Source of the DNA: Salinivirgaceae bacterium
GTDB lineage: Bacteria; Bacteroidota; Bacteroidia; Bacteroidales; SZUA-534
Assembly (NCBI GenBank): GCA_017474765.1
Contig: JAFVGW010000011.1
Coordinates: 1-44,612, forward strand
Direction of reading: 5' to 3'
DNA length: 44,612 nt
Position numbers and translations under genes: made by a program. This document shows positions 7,856 to 15,869 of this stretch, piece after piece (position 1 is the first letter of the stretch; each line of letters starts with the position of its first letter). The notes under the pieces are model-generated. The model saw nothing but the letters and a program-made list of their open reading frames with translations. It was not told where the DNA came from and did not search any database.

Positions 7856-10027
7856 CTAATACGCCTCGTTGCAAATGAATTTTATCCTCATCAGGCGGAT
7901 TTCTTCCTCGGTGTAGTCGTCCTCGCCCAACTCTTTCAACGCGTCCTCGAGTGAGTCGGTTGCCGCCTCGCGGAAATATTCGTAAATGTCGTCCTGGCAG
8001 TCCTCGTCAATCACTTCATCAATGTAGTAGTCGATATTGAGTTTTGTGCCCGAATTGACGATTTTTTCCATCTCGGTCAGCAATTCGTCCATTTCAAGGC
8101 CTTTGCCGTCGGCAATTACGTCGAGCCCCAGCTTGCGGTCGATGCTCTGAACAATGTAGAGTTTCATTCCCGAATTGTTGCCAGTGGTTTTCACCACAAG
8201 GTCCATCGGACGCTCTATCTCATTCTCTTTCACATATTTGCTAATCAAATCACAGAACGGCTGACCAAATTTCATGGCTTTTGCCTGTCCCACACCTGGA
8301 ATGTTGCCTAACTCTTGAAGCGTCATCGGATAGTGAATGGTCATATCTTGCAAGGCAGGGTCTTGGAATATGATGTACGGCGGAAGGCCGCGCTTTTTGG
8401 CAATGTCTTTGCGCAAGTCGCAGAGCATGCTGAACAGTGTCTGGTCGGCAGCCACCATTGCGCCACCGCCCTCGCCCGAATCGTCGCCTCCATCGTCATA
8501 GTCACGCTCTTTGGCAATCATAAACGAGTGCGGATGCTCAAGGAACTCGTGTCCCTGCGGTGTAACGGTCAGCGAGCCATAGTTTTCGATATTCTTACCC
8601 AGAAGATCGGCCACAAGTGCTTGGCGGATAATTGTTTGCCAATATTTTTCGTCATGCTCCTTGCCACTGCCGAATTCGGGTATTGTGTTGTATTTGTATG
8701 CTTTGATGGTGCTGTCGGCCACGCCGCAGAGCACATTGGCCACAAGGTCGGGCTTGAAAAACTCCTTGACGGCGATGACGGTTTTCAGAACCTTCACCAC
8801 GCTGTCTTTGCCCTCGAACAGCTCGCGCGGGTGCAGACAGTTGTCGCAGGCTCCGCAGTTGTCCTCGTTGTACTCCTCGCCAAAGTAGTGCAGCAGCTGC
8901 TTGCGGCGGCACACAGCCGACTCGGCGTACGAAACCGTCTCCATCAGCAGATGGCGGCCAATCTCCTGCTCGGCCACAGGCTTGCCCTGCATAAACTTCT
9001 CCAGCATCTGGATGTCCTTATAAGAATAGAAGGCGATGCAGCGTCCCTCGCCACCGTCGCGGCCTGCGCGGCCCGTCTCCTGATAGTATCCTTCAAGGCT
9101 CTTCGGCATATCGTGGTGGATGACAAACCGCACATCGGGCTTGTCGATACCCATTCCGAAGGCGATGGTGGCCACAATCACGTCAATCTCCTCCATCAGG
9201 AACTTGTCCTGATTGGCCGAGCGCACCGACGACTCAAGTCCTGCGTGATACGGTGCAGCCTTTATTCCATTGATTACCAGTGTTTCAGCCAACTCCTCAA
9301 CCTTTTTGCGGCTCAGGCAGTACACAATGCCCGATTTGCCTGGGTTGGCCTTTATAAATTTTATAATCTCCTTTGTGACATCGCGTTTCGGGCGCACTTC
9401 ATATATAAGGTTGGGGCGGTTGAACGACGATTTGAACACATCGGCCTCAACCATTCCAAGCGTTTTCTGAATATCGCTCTGCACTTTTGGCGTGGCGGTG
9501 GCTGTGAGCGCAATTATCGGCGCGCGACCAATCTCGTCAACACGCGAGCGGATGCTTCGGTACTCGGGGCGGAAATCGTGGCCCCACTCCGAAATGCAGT
9601 GAGCCTCGTCGATGGCGTAGAACGAAATCTTTATCTGCTTCAGGAACTGAATGTTATCATCCTTAGCCAGCGATTCGGGCGCCACATAGAGCAGTTTGGT
9701 CTTGTGGGCCAGAATGTCGTCCTTCACGCTCTGAATCTCGTTTTTTGAGAGCGACGAGTTCAGAAAATGGGCAATGCCGTCCTCCTCGCTGAAGCCGCGG
9801 ATGGCATCCACCTGGTTCTTCATCAGGGCAATGAGCGGCGAGATTACAATGGCTGTGCCGTCCTGAATCATTGCCGGCAGTTGATAACACAGCGACTTGC
9901 CGCCGCCAGTGGGCATCAGCACAAAGGTGTCGCGCCCGGCCAGAATATTCTCGATAATTGCCTCCTGATTGCCTTTGAACGTGTCAAAGCCGAAGTACTT
10001 TTTTAGATAATCCTTCAGTTCCATCAT
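7856..10027 (-). CDS. recQ: ATP-dependent DNA helicase RecQ
   Basis: A 3'-5' superfamily 2 helicase that unwinds branched DNA in recombination and fork repair. Visible in order: Walker A 'PTGGGKSLCYQLPA'; DEAH box 'AIDEAHCISEWGHDFRPEY'; motif VI 'QETGRAGRDG'; the RQC zinc cysteines (C at 'AVCRRKQLLHYFG', then 'CGACDNC'); an RQC winged helix; an HRDC domain ('LPPYIIFQDPALQDM...LGNIPGVGQAKA'); and an acidic C-terminal tail of roughly 100 residues. The frame reaches a TTG at 10057, but conserved RecQ sequence begins at 'MELKDYLKKYFGF', so I place the start at the ATG-ATG pair 10022-10027 (723 residues). It is divergent from the kdsD-like gene. Strongly antisense-open frames over it are shadows. 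Confidence 0.97.
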   Translation of the reverse strand: MMELKDYLKKYFGFDTFKGNQEAIIENILAGRDTFVLMPTGGGKSLCYQLPAMIQDGTAIVISPLIALMKNQVDAIRGFSEEDGIAHFLNSSLSKNEIQSVKDDILAHKTKLLYVAPESLAKDDNIQFLKQIKISFYAIDEAHCISEWGHDFRPEYRSIRSRVDEIGRAPIIALTATATPKVQSDIQKTLGMVEADVFKSSFNRPNLIYEVRPKRDVTKEIIKFIKANPGKSGIVYCLSRKKVEELAETLVINGIKAAPYHAGLESSVRSANQDKFLMEEIDVIVATIAFGMGIDKPDVRFVIHHDMPKSLEGYYQETGRAGRDGGEGRCIAFYSYKDIQMLEKFMQGKPVAEQEIGRHLLMETVSYAESAVCRRKQLLHYFGEEYNEDNCGACDNCLHPRELFEGKDSVVKVLKTVIAVKEFFKPDLVANVLCGVADSTIKAYKYNTIPEFGSGKEHDEKYWQTIIRQALVADLLGKNIENYGSLTVTPQGHEFLEHPHSFMIAKERDYDDGGDDSGEGGGAMVAADQTLFSMLCDLRKDIAKKRGLPPYIIFQDPALQDMTIHYPMTLQELGNIPGVGQAKAMKFGQPFCDLISKYVKENEIERPMDLVVKTTGNNSGMKLYIVQSIDRKLGLDVIADGKGLEMDELLTEMEKIVNSGTKLNIDYYIDEVIDEDCQDDIYEYFREAATDSLEDALKELGEDDYTEEEIRLMRIKFICNEAY

Positions 10028-10163
10028 CAAACATTTAATGTGGCCCGCCAACCGCAAGGGGTTTTTGAGCCACTCCCCATTTTAATATTTCTTTAAACGG
10101 CGAATTTTGAAAAATCGCCTATAAACGCGAAAATAAATTTAGTAAAAATTATGAGTCCATTTA

Positions 10164-10171
10164 TATTTTTG
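10164..10171 (+). promoter_or_regulatory. Candidate -7 box TATTTTTG for the isomerase gene
   Basis: TATTTTTG matches the Bacteroidetes sigma-ABfr -7 consensus TAnnTTTG, 80 bp before the chosen ATG at 10252. No good TTTG -33 element at the usual spacing was seen. Confidence 0.35.
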
Positions 10172-10251
10172 TGTGTTTTTTTGAAATGTTTTTTCCGAAC
10201 CGTCCGAACCGCCTGAATTTCAGCGCGGCGGCTAACATAAGAAATGTGATT

Positions 10252-11220
10252 ATGAAGACAAACGACGAAATAACAGCCATCGCAACCGATGTGATTGAGC
10301 AGGAAGCGGCCACTGTTGCCAATCTCAAAAATATGATTGACAACAATTTTGCCGAAGCCGTAAGCATCATTTTCAAAAGCCGCGGCCGGCTGGTTGTGAC
10401 CGGAATCGGCAAAAGTGCCATCATTGCACAGAAAATTGTGGCCACAATGAACTCAACGGGCACCCCCGCGCTCTTTATGCACGCTGCCGACGCCATCCAC
10501 GGCGACCTTGGCATGATTCAGGACAACGACATTGTGATGCTGCTCTCGCGAAGCGGAAACACGCCCGAAATCAAGGTGCTGGTGCCCATTCTGAAGATGC
10601 GCGGCAACCGGATGATTGCAATGGTGAGCGACACTCAGTCGTATCTGGCGCAACAGGCCGACATTATTATAAATGCGTATGCCGCCCACGAAGCGTGCCC
10701 CAACAATCTGGCGCCAACGTCGAGCACCACGGCCCAGCTGGTGATGGGCGACGCGCTGGCCATCGCCCTGCTCGAGTGCCGCGGATTCTCGCCGTCTGAC
10801 TTTGCCAAATACCACCCGGGCGGCGCATTGGGCAAGAAACTCTATATGCGCGTGAGCGACCTATATATAAACAACGAGAAACCGCAGGTTGCAGCCACCG
10901 ACAACATCAAGCAGGTGATTATGGAAATGACATCGAAGCGGCTTGGCGCCACTGCCGTGCTCAACGCTGACGGCGACATGGTAGGCATCATCACTGATGG
11001 CGACTTGCGTCGAATGCTTATGTCGGGCCGCGATGTGGCCAACCTGACCGCCGCCGACATTATGTCGGTCAAGCCGAAGACGATTGACGAGAACGCAATG
11101 GCTGTGAACGCTTTCCACCTGATGGAACAAAACCACATCACTCAACTCATCGTGCTCAAAGATGGCCGCTACGCTGGCGTCATCCACATTCACGACATTC
11201 TGCAGGAAGGAATTGTGTAG
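10252..11220 (+). CDS. kdsD: Arabinose-5-phosphate isomerase, KdsD/KpsF family
   Basis: Interconverts ribulose-5-phosphate and arabinose-5-phosphate, the first committed step to the Kdo of lipopolysaccharide. The N-terminal SIS domain shows 'VTGIGKSAIIAQKIVATMNSTG', 'HGDLGMI', 'LLSRSGNTPEI' and 'APTSSTTAQLVMGDALA', followed by the family signature 'DFAKYHPGGALGKKL'. Two CBS domains follow (about residues 205-322). The 322-residue length is normal. The frame extends upstream to 10171, but family homology begins at 'MKTNDEITAIATDVI', so ATG 10252 was chosen. It is divergent from recQ; I recall this recQ/kpsF neighbourhood from other Bacteroidetes. Confidence 0.93.
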   Translation: MKTNDEITAIATDVIEQEAATVANLKNMIDNNFAEAVSIIFKSRGRLVVTGIGKSAIIAQKIVATMNSTGTPALFMHAADAIHGDLGMIQDNDIVMLLSRSGNTPEIKVLVPILKMRGNRMIAMVSDTQSYLAQQADIIINAYAAHEACPNNLAPTSSTTAQLVMGDALAIALLECRGFSPSDFAKYHPGGALGKKLYMRVSDLYINNEKPQVAATDNIKQVIMEMTSKRLGATAVLNADGDMVGIITDGDLRRMLMSGRDVANLTAADIMSVKPKTIDENAMAVNAFHLMEQNHITQLIVLKDGRYAGVIHIHDILQEGIV

Positions 11221-11265
11221 GTTGCTGGTGCCAGGTTATGGGTGTCAGGTGTTGGTGCTTGATGT
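11221..11265. repeat. Short degenerate 7-bp array abutting the kdsD stop
   Basis: Starts directly after the TAG. Sense-strand heptamers read ggtgcca, ggttatg, ggtgtca, ggtgttg, gtgcttg. It has the same G-rich sense polarity as the arrays after ald and the TonB receptor. Confidence 0.55.
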
Positions 11266-11339
11266 CCGTTGTTTCAACTCTTGCAAACCGCTGCAAATAA
11301 TCTGTATAAACAGTGGGGTAAAAATCTGCGTTTTCCGTT

Positions 11340-11347
11340 TATCTTTG
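11340..11347 (+). promoter_or_regulatory. Candidate -7 box TATCTTTG for rnhA-purN
   Basis: Exact TAnnTTTG match 19 bp before the rnhA ATG. A TTTG -33 element is not evident. Confidence 0.45.
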
Positions 11348-11366
11348 CGCCGCTAAAAACAGACCG

Positions 11367-11843
11367 ATGCAGCAGATTGTAATCTATACCGATGGCGCCG
11401 CTTCAGGCAATCCCGGACCGGGTGGCTACGGTGTTGTGCTCACCTGCGGGCCGCACAGCAAGGAGCTGTCTGAAGGTTTCCGCCTGACCACTAACAACCG
11501 GATGGAACTGCTGGCCGTCATCAAAGGTCTGGAGGCGCTGAAAACCGATGGCTGCGATGTGGTGATTTATTCCGACTCGCGCTATGTGGTTGATGCCGTT
11601 GAGAAGCACTGGCTCGAAGGCTGGATAAAAAAAGGCTTCAAGGGCAAGAAAAACCCCGACCTTTGGATGCGCTTCTGGCGCGTTTATAATCGGCATCGGG
11701 TTGCTTTCCAATGGGTTAAAGGCCACGATGGCATTCCGCTCAACGAGCGCTGCGACCAACTGGCTGTTGCCGCATCGGCTGCGCCCACACTCATCGACGA
11801 TGGTTATGAAAATCAACAGAACGACAATACTTTAACAATATGA
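11367..11843 (+). CDS. rnhA: Ribonuclease HI
   Basis: Degrades the RNA strand of RNA:DNA hybrids (R-loops, primers) in the cytoplasm. The 158 residues match bacterial RNase HI length. Catalytic residues are in place: D9 in 'IYTDGAASGNPGPGGYG', E47 in 'TNNRMELLAVIKGLEAL', D70 in 'IYSDSRYVVDAV', H120 in 'WVKGHDGIPLNE' and D130 in 'ERCDQLA'. The basic segment 'WIKKGFKGKKNPDLW' corresponds to the substrate-binding handle. No N-terminal hybrid-binding domain is present. The stop overlaps the purN start by four bases (ATGA), indicating translational coupling. A -7 box lies 19 bp upstream. Confidence 0.96.
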   Translation: MQQIVIYTDGAASGNPGPGGYGVVLTCGPHSKELSEGFRLTTNNRMELLAVIKGLEALKTDGCDVVIYSDSRYVVDAVEKHWLEGWIKKGFKGKKNPDLWMRFWRVYNRHRVAFQWVKGHDGIPLNERCDQLAVAASAAPTLIDDGYENQQNDNTLTI

Positions 11844-12445
11844 TACGTCTTGCAATACTGGCTTCGGGTTCAGGCTCGAACGCCGAAAACATAGTGAAAT
11901 ACTTCTCGCATTCCGATGCGGTTGAGGTTGCCGCAATAATCTCGAACAAAGCTGATGCCTACGTGTTGGAACGCGCTAAGTATCTGCGAGTTCCGTCGTA
12001 TGTGATGAGCCGCGCCGATATGGTTGGCACCGACAAACTGCTCAATCTGCTTCGCGAGTTGAAAACCGATTGGGTGATTCTGGCCGGATTTCTGGTTCTG
12101 CTGCCCGAAAGCATTGTAAACGAGTACGATGGCAAGATTTTGAACATCCACCCGTCGTTGTTGCCAAAGTTTGGTGGCAAAGGGATGTACGGCGACAAAG
12201 TTCACGAAGCTGTGGTTGCAGCGCACGAGAAAGAGTCGGGCATAACCATCCACACCATCGACACCAACTACGACCAAGGCACAACTGTTTTTCAGGCCAA
12301 AATCCGTGTTGAGCCGCTCGACAATGCCGAAAAAGTGGCTCAGAAAGTTCACGCGCTCGAGTACAAATTCTACCCGAAAGTGATTGAGGACATGATTCTC
12401 GGCCGCGATTTTGAACGAGTTGTGACGGTTGAGCCAATTAAATGA
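11840..12445 (+). CDS. purN: Phosphoribosylglycinamide formyltransferase (GAR transformylase)
   Basis: Transfers a formyl group from 10-formyl-tetrahydrofolate to GAR, the third step of de novo purine synthesis. The 201 residues are typical. Visible motifs: phosphate-binding 'LASGSGSNAENI' (residues 7-18); 'LAGFLVLLP'; the catalytic 'NIHPSLLPKFGGKGMYG' with N102 and H104; and 'TIDTNYDQGTTVFQ' with D145, the counterparts of E. coli N106, H108 and D144. It starts inside the end of rnhA (ATGA overlap). Pairing of purN with rnhA has no evident biochemical logic and probably reflects shared expression. Confidence 0.96.
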   Translation: MIRLAILASGSGSNAENIVKYFSHSDAVEVAAIISNKADAYVLERAKYLRVPSYVMSRADMVGTDKLLNLLRELKTDWVILAGFLVLLPESIVNEYDGKILNIHPSLLPKFGGKGMYGDKVHEAVVAAHEKESGITIHTIDTNYDQGTTVFQAKIRVEPLDNAEKVAQKVHALEYKFYPKVIEDMILGRDFERVVTVEPIK

Positions 12446-12594
12446 TGACAATTGACAGTGGACAATGAGCCAAATTGAGTAATGATTACTGTGTAAAGAG
12501 TAAAGTATAAAGAGTAAAGAGTAAAGAGTAAAGTGAAAAAAATTACTAATGCCTAATGCCTAGTGCCTAAAACCAACCCCTAACACCTAAACCA
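12446..12594. repeat. Degenerate 7-bp repeats filling the purN-tsaE gap
   Basis: From the purN stop to the tsaE start there is almost nothing else. First come ttgacag/tggacaa-like units, then gtaaaga, gtaaagt, ataaaga, gtaaaga, gtaaaga, gtaaagt in strict 7-bp register (about 12494-12535). After that the polarity flips to atgccta, atgccta, gtgccta and cacctaa units up to the tsaE ATG. Confidence 0.75.
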
Positions 12595-13005
12595 ATGTTA
12601 ATCAAGATAAACAGCCTTACCGATATTGACTCCGCCGCGAAAGAATTCCTTGCAGCCGTTGGGGACAAGCGCCATTTTGCATTCTATGGCCCGATGGGTG
12701 CCGGCAAGACAACCTTCATCAAAGCCGTGTGCGAGCAACTTGGCACAACCGACACAGTGTCAAGTCCTTCGTTTGCAATCATCAACGAGTACAACTCTGC
12801 GGCCGGTCGCATTTTTCACTTCGATTTCTACCGAATCAAAAATCTTGAGGAAGCCTACAATCTTGGCTATGAAGATTATTTTTTTGGCAATGACTACTGC
12901 TTTGTTGAGTGGCCCGAGAAGATTGAAGAACTTATGCCTGAGCATTTTACAACTGTCAAGGTGATGGTTGGCGACGATGACAGCCGTTGTCTGGAAATCG
13001 ATTAA
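12595..13005 (+). CDS. tsaE: tRNA threonylcarbamoyladenosine biosynthesis ATPase TsaE
   Basis: ATPase partner of TsaB/TsaD in forming the t6A modification at position 37 of ANN-decoding tRNAs. It is 136 residues long, normal for the family. Walker A 'GPMGAGKTTFIKAV' is at residues 32-45, followed by 'VSSPSFAIINEY', 'IFHFDFYRIK' and 'FVEWPEKIEELMP', all diagnostic of TsaE. The start is the ATG right after the repeat tract. It is convergent with the LRR gene, with a 13012-13040 hairpin between them. Confidence 0.96.
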   Translation: MLIKINSLTDIDSAAKEFLAAVGDKRHFAFYGPMGAGKTTFIKAVCEQLGTTDTVSSPSFAIINEYNSAAGRIFHFDFYRIKNLEEAYNLGYEDYFFGNDYCFVEWPEKIEELMPEHFTTVKVMVGDDDSRCLEID

Positions 13006-13011
13006 AAAGTT

Positions 13012-13040
13012 CAGCGCAGGCGCACAACAATCGTGCGCTG
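13012..13040. terminator. Weak hairpin between convergent tsaE and LRR gene
   Basis: Arms cagcgca (13012-13018) and tgcgctg (13034-13040) can pair; an alternative gcgca/tgcgc pairing also exists. There is no T-run, so an intrinsic terminator is uncertain. Confidence 0.35.
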
Positions 13041-13078
13041 CATATCAGTTTGCTCGCAAAAAACAGATTACAAACAAG

Positions 13079-13621
13079 TTAGTGAATCGTTACAACTGTT
13101 GTTGTGGATTCGGTGTTTCCCTTGCCGCGCTCGGTGAGGAAGTATTTAATGGCGTTCCAACCGCGGCGTATAACCTTCAGCGGCGGGCAGTCAATTGGAT
13201 TTTCGTCGAAATGTATGCGCGTGATTTTCTGCAAGTTGACCATCTCGGGCGGTATTGAGTGGAGCAGGCAGAAACTTGCGTCGAAAGTTTGCAGATTGAC
13301 CAAATCGCCCATTTGCGCCGGCAGAGACTTGATAGGATTGTAGCTCACGTCGAGCGATTTGAGGTTTCGCAGTTTGCCAATGTCCTCAGGCAGAGAGGTG
13401 ACGCAGTTGCGCATCAAGAACAACTCTTTGAGGTTGGTCATTTTGGCAATGGAATCGGGCAGCTTGGATATGTGGTTGAAACTCAGGTCGAGAGTCTCAA
13501 CATCAGTCAGTTCCCCAATCTCTTCAGGAAGTTCGGTGATGTCTTTGTTCGAAAGGTCGAGTTGCTTGCAGTTAGCTTTTTTAACCCTTTCTATCAAATG
13601 TTTAATCTCGTAGTTTTCCAT
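13079..13621 (-). CDS. Small cytoplasmic leucine-rich-repeat protein
   Basis: A 180-residue protein without signal peptide or membrane segment. About five to six LRRs with a 23-residue period and pattern 'L..L.L..N.I..LP..I..L' run from residue 17 to 150 ('KQLDLSNKDITELPEEIGEL', 'ETLDLSFNHISKLPDSIAKM', and so on). They are capped by 'NPIDCPPLKVIRRGWNAIKYFL'. This is the LP-x-x-I type related to plant and bacterial Ras-group/Shoc2-like LRRs. It is likely a protein-binding scaffold; the partner is unknown. ATG 13621 is the only reasonable start. Confidence 0.85.
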   Translation of the reverse strand: MENYEIKHLIERVKKANCKQLDLSNKDITELPEEIGELTDVETLDLSFNHISKLPDSIAKMTNLKELFLMRNCVTSLPEDIGKLRNLKSLDVSYNPIKSLPAQMGDLVNLQTFDASFCLLHSIPPEMVNLQKITRIHFDENPIDCPPLKVIRRGWNAIKYFLTERGKGNTESTTTVVTIH

Positions 13622-13648
13622 ACAAACTCACTTTCCTATTCCTATACG

Positions 13649-13656
13649 CAAATTTA
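13649..13656 (-). promoter_or_regulatory. Candidate -7 box TAAATTTG for the LRR gene
   Basis: Minus-strand TAAATTTG matches TAnnTTTG, 27 bp before the ATG. A -33 TTTG is not evident. Confidence 0.45.
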
Positions 13657-13884
13657 CAATAATGTTACAGCCGTTGAGCGGTAAATGTCACATTTTGCAA
13701 AAAAAAATATTCGCTTTTAACCGATTCACGTTTCCACAATTTGTGTGCCACAATCATTATTTGCATTGTTGAAAACAATTGACGACAGATTTTGCCATTT
13801 TGCCTAAATTACTCTACCTTGCTTTAACTTTTTTAGAACGATGTGTGTCGCTGTATGGCGCTGCACTATAAATATTTATAGGAT

Positions 13885-15096
13885 ATGGCTATTCCTGATT
13901 ACGGGCTCGGTAAGGCTAATCTGCTGCCGTGCGAGGAGACACTCGAAGTGTCGCGCAAGCGTAAAAAAATGCGTATTGCTGTTGCAAAGGAGACAGCGCA
14001 GAACGAGAACCGCGTGGCAATGGCGCCGCACGCCGTCGGTTTTTTGGTGGGGCTCGGTCACGATGTGTATGTTGAGACTGGGGCAGGAGAGAAGGCTCAT
14101 TTTGCCGACCAGAAATACACTGAGCAGGGTGCTATCATCGAGCCTTGTAAGGCAAATATCTATGCTTGCGACGTGATTGTCAAGGTTTTGCCGCCAAACG
14201 AGGAGGAGCTCGGAATGATGAAGGGCCGCCAGGTTCTTTTCAGCAGCTACGACATCTACACGCAGCCGAAGCAGTACATTGAAAAGCTTCAGGAGCTGAA
14301 AATCACTGCCATCGGGTTTGAATTTTTCAAGGATGCATGTGGTGAGGCTTATCCTATTGTACAGAGTTTCAGTGAAATATCTGGTACAACATCGATTTTG
14401 ATTGCAGCCGAGTATCTGAGCGACGAGCATGGAGGCAAGGGCGAGATGCTTGGCGGAATCAGCGGCATCAGCCCAACCGATGTGGTGGTGCTGGGTGCCG
14501 GAACGGCTGCCGAATGCGCTGCCCGCACTGCTTTGGGGCTTGGTGCGTCGGTGAAGGTTTTCGACAAGTCAATCAACCGCTTGCGCGAGTTGCAGCAGAG
14601 GCTTGGCGTGCGCGTTTTCACTTCGGTGCTTCAGCCGCTGGTGCTTCTGAAGGCTATGCGTCAGGCCGATGTGGTGATAGGAGCGCTCTACGAGAACAAT
14701 TGCGTCCGCGATTTTATTGTCAGCGAAGATGCTGTGAGCCAGATGAAAAACCACTCGGTGATTGTAGATTTGTGCATGACTCAGGGTGGATGTTTTGAGA
14801 CCTCGGAACTGACTTCGTTTGCCGCACCGGTTTATGAGAAACACGGTGTGGTTCACTATTGCGTGCCAAATATCCCGTCAAGGGTTTCGCGTACAGCGAC
14901 TTACGTACTGAGCAACATTCTCGGACAAGTACTCATTGAGCTCGGCGAGGCCGGCGGCATCAACCAACTTATAAAAGAAAACGCAGGTGTCAGAGCTGGC
15001 GCTTACGTATATAATGGAATTCTGACTAACGAAATGATTGGCAATAAGTTGGGAATGTCATCGCAGGATATCAATTTGCTGCTGGCGGCGTTTTGA
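13885..15096 (+). CDS. ald: Alanine dehydrogenase-like NAD(P)-dependent enzyme (Bacteroidetes type)
   Basis: 403 residues, about 30 more than classical alanine dehydrogenase. The extra N-terminus ('LLPCEETLEVSRKRKK') is what I remember of the Bacteroidetes form, so ATG 13885 is kept. Visible: 'KETAQNENRVAM' (R43, substrate carboxylate), 'DVIVKVLPP' (K100), the Rossmann motif 'VVVLGAGTAAECAARTALGLGASVKVFD', and 'HYCVPNIPSRVSRTATYVLSN'. The catalytic positions differ from classical Ald: no His in 'LFSSYDIYTQP' where His96 is expected, and 'DLCMTQGGCFETS' has Thr in place of the catalytic Asp270 (M. tuberculosis numbering). Classical activity is L-alanine to pyruvate and ammonia with NAD; here the real substrate is uncertain. 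Confidence 0.85.
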   Translation: MAIPDYGLGKANLLPCEETLEVSRKRKKMRIAVAKETAQNENRVAMAPHAVGFLVGLGHDVYVETGAGEKAHFADQKYTEQGAIIEPCKANIYACDVIVKVLPPNEEELGMMKGRQVLFSSYDIYTQPKQYIEKLQELKITAIGFEFFKDACGEAYPIVQSFSEISGTTSILIAAEYLSDEHGGKGEMLGGISGISPTDVVVLGAGTAAECAARTALGLGASVKVFDKSINRLRELQQRLGVRVFTSVLQPLVLLKAMRQADVVIGALYENNCVRDFIVSEDAVSQMKNHSVIVDLCMTQGGCFETSELTSFAAPVYEKHGVVHYCVPNIPSRVSRTATYVLSNILGQVLIELGEAGGINQLIKENAGVRAGAYVYNGILTNEMIGNKLGMSSQDINLLLAAF

Positions 15097-15375
15097 TTGG
15101 GCATTAGGTGTTAGGCATTAGGCACTAGGCACCAGCCAAAGGTCTGTAGTCCGTAGTCTGAAGTCCGTTGGTGTTAGGTGTTAGGTGCTGGGTGTTAGGC
15201 ACTAGGCACTAGGCACTAGGCACTAGGCATTAGGCACTAGGTGTTGGGCATTAGGTATTAGGCATTAGGCATTGGTGAATTACGAATCATTACTCACCAC
15301 ACATTACACATTACACATTACACATTAATCACTAATCACTAATCACTAATCATTAATCATTAATCACTGCTCATT
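15097..15375. repeat. Two-polarity 7-bp repeat array between convergent genes
   Basis: Beginning at the ald stop, the plus strand carries TTAGGYR heptamers (ggtgtta, ggcacta x4, ggcatta and others, about 15100-15275), including gtccgta, gtctgaa and gtccgtt units in the same register. After a short spacer it switches to cacatta x4, atcacta x4 and atcatta x2 (about 15299-15370). On the opposite strand, which is the sense strand of the receiver gene, these read TAGTGAT/TAATGTG. Nothing else is present in this 319-bp gap. Confidence 0.85.
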
Positions 15376-15415
15376 TGGACTTGATACGGACTTGGTATGG
15401 GATAAACGGGTGGAT

Positions 15416-15802
15416 TTACAGATGTTTGTCAATCAGCTCAATCAGTTTGTTGATGTTGATGGGTTTGCTGATGAAGCCTTCAAAATGGGCGTTGAGCAGG
15501 CGGCTTTGGTCGATGTCGGGCTCGTAGCAGGTTTGGGCGATTATCGGCAGCTTCGGCTTGAGCTCGCGTATGATTTTTGATGCTTCAATGCCATCCATTT
15601 CGGGCATCTTCATGTCCATCAGAACCAAATCAATGTTTTGCCCGCTTTTGACTATGTCAACGGCCTCTTTTCCGTTTTTTGCGCGCAGCAGAGTGGCTTG
15701 GGTGCTTTTAATGAATTTCTCCACAAGCAGGTAGTTTGTCTCCTCGTCTTCGGCAATCAGAATCACCTTGTTTTGCCAGTTGTATTCCTTGTCTATCAGC
15801 AT
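15416..15802 (-). CDS. Stand-alone response-regulator receiver domain
   Basis: A 128-residue single REC domain with no output module. The phospho-acceptor is D63 in 'LVLMDMKMPEMDG', the acidic pair is E18/D19 in 'ILIAEDEETN', the switch Thr is T91 in 'IIAQTC' and the conserved Lys is K113 in 'ISKPI'. 'EDEETNYLLVEKFI' and 'MPEMDGIEASKIIRE' resemble the C-terminal receivers of hybrid histidine kinases, so it may act as a phosphorelay shuttle. No kinase lies in the window. It is 67 bp downstream of the esterase gene on the same strand, possibly co-transcribed. Confidence 0.9.
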   Translation of the reverse strand: MLIDKEYNWQNKVILIAEDEETNYLLVEKFIKSTQATLLRAKNGKEAVDIVKSGQNIDLVLMDMKMPEMDGIEASKIIRELKPKLPIIAQTCYEPDIDQSRLLNAHFEGFISKPININKLIELIDKHL

Positions 15803-15869
15803 ATAATTGACATTTAGCGCTCTAATTTACGAAAAAAGTGGCTCGATTGTTTCCTTGTGGCTGAAAACT

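Noticed and set aside
8315..9748. 477-codon plus-strand open frame
   Set aside because: It lies entirely antisense to recQ, whose motifs are complete. The translation is Leu/His/Val-rich without any recognisable domain, typical of a GC-driven shadow frame.
15100..15370. CRISPR-like or telomere-like array
   Set aside because: The units are 7 bp, degenerate and contiguous, with no 25-40-bp repeats and unique spacers, and no cas gene is nearby.
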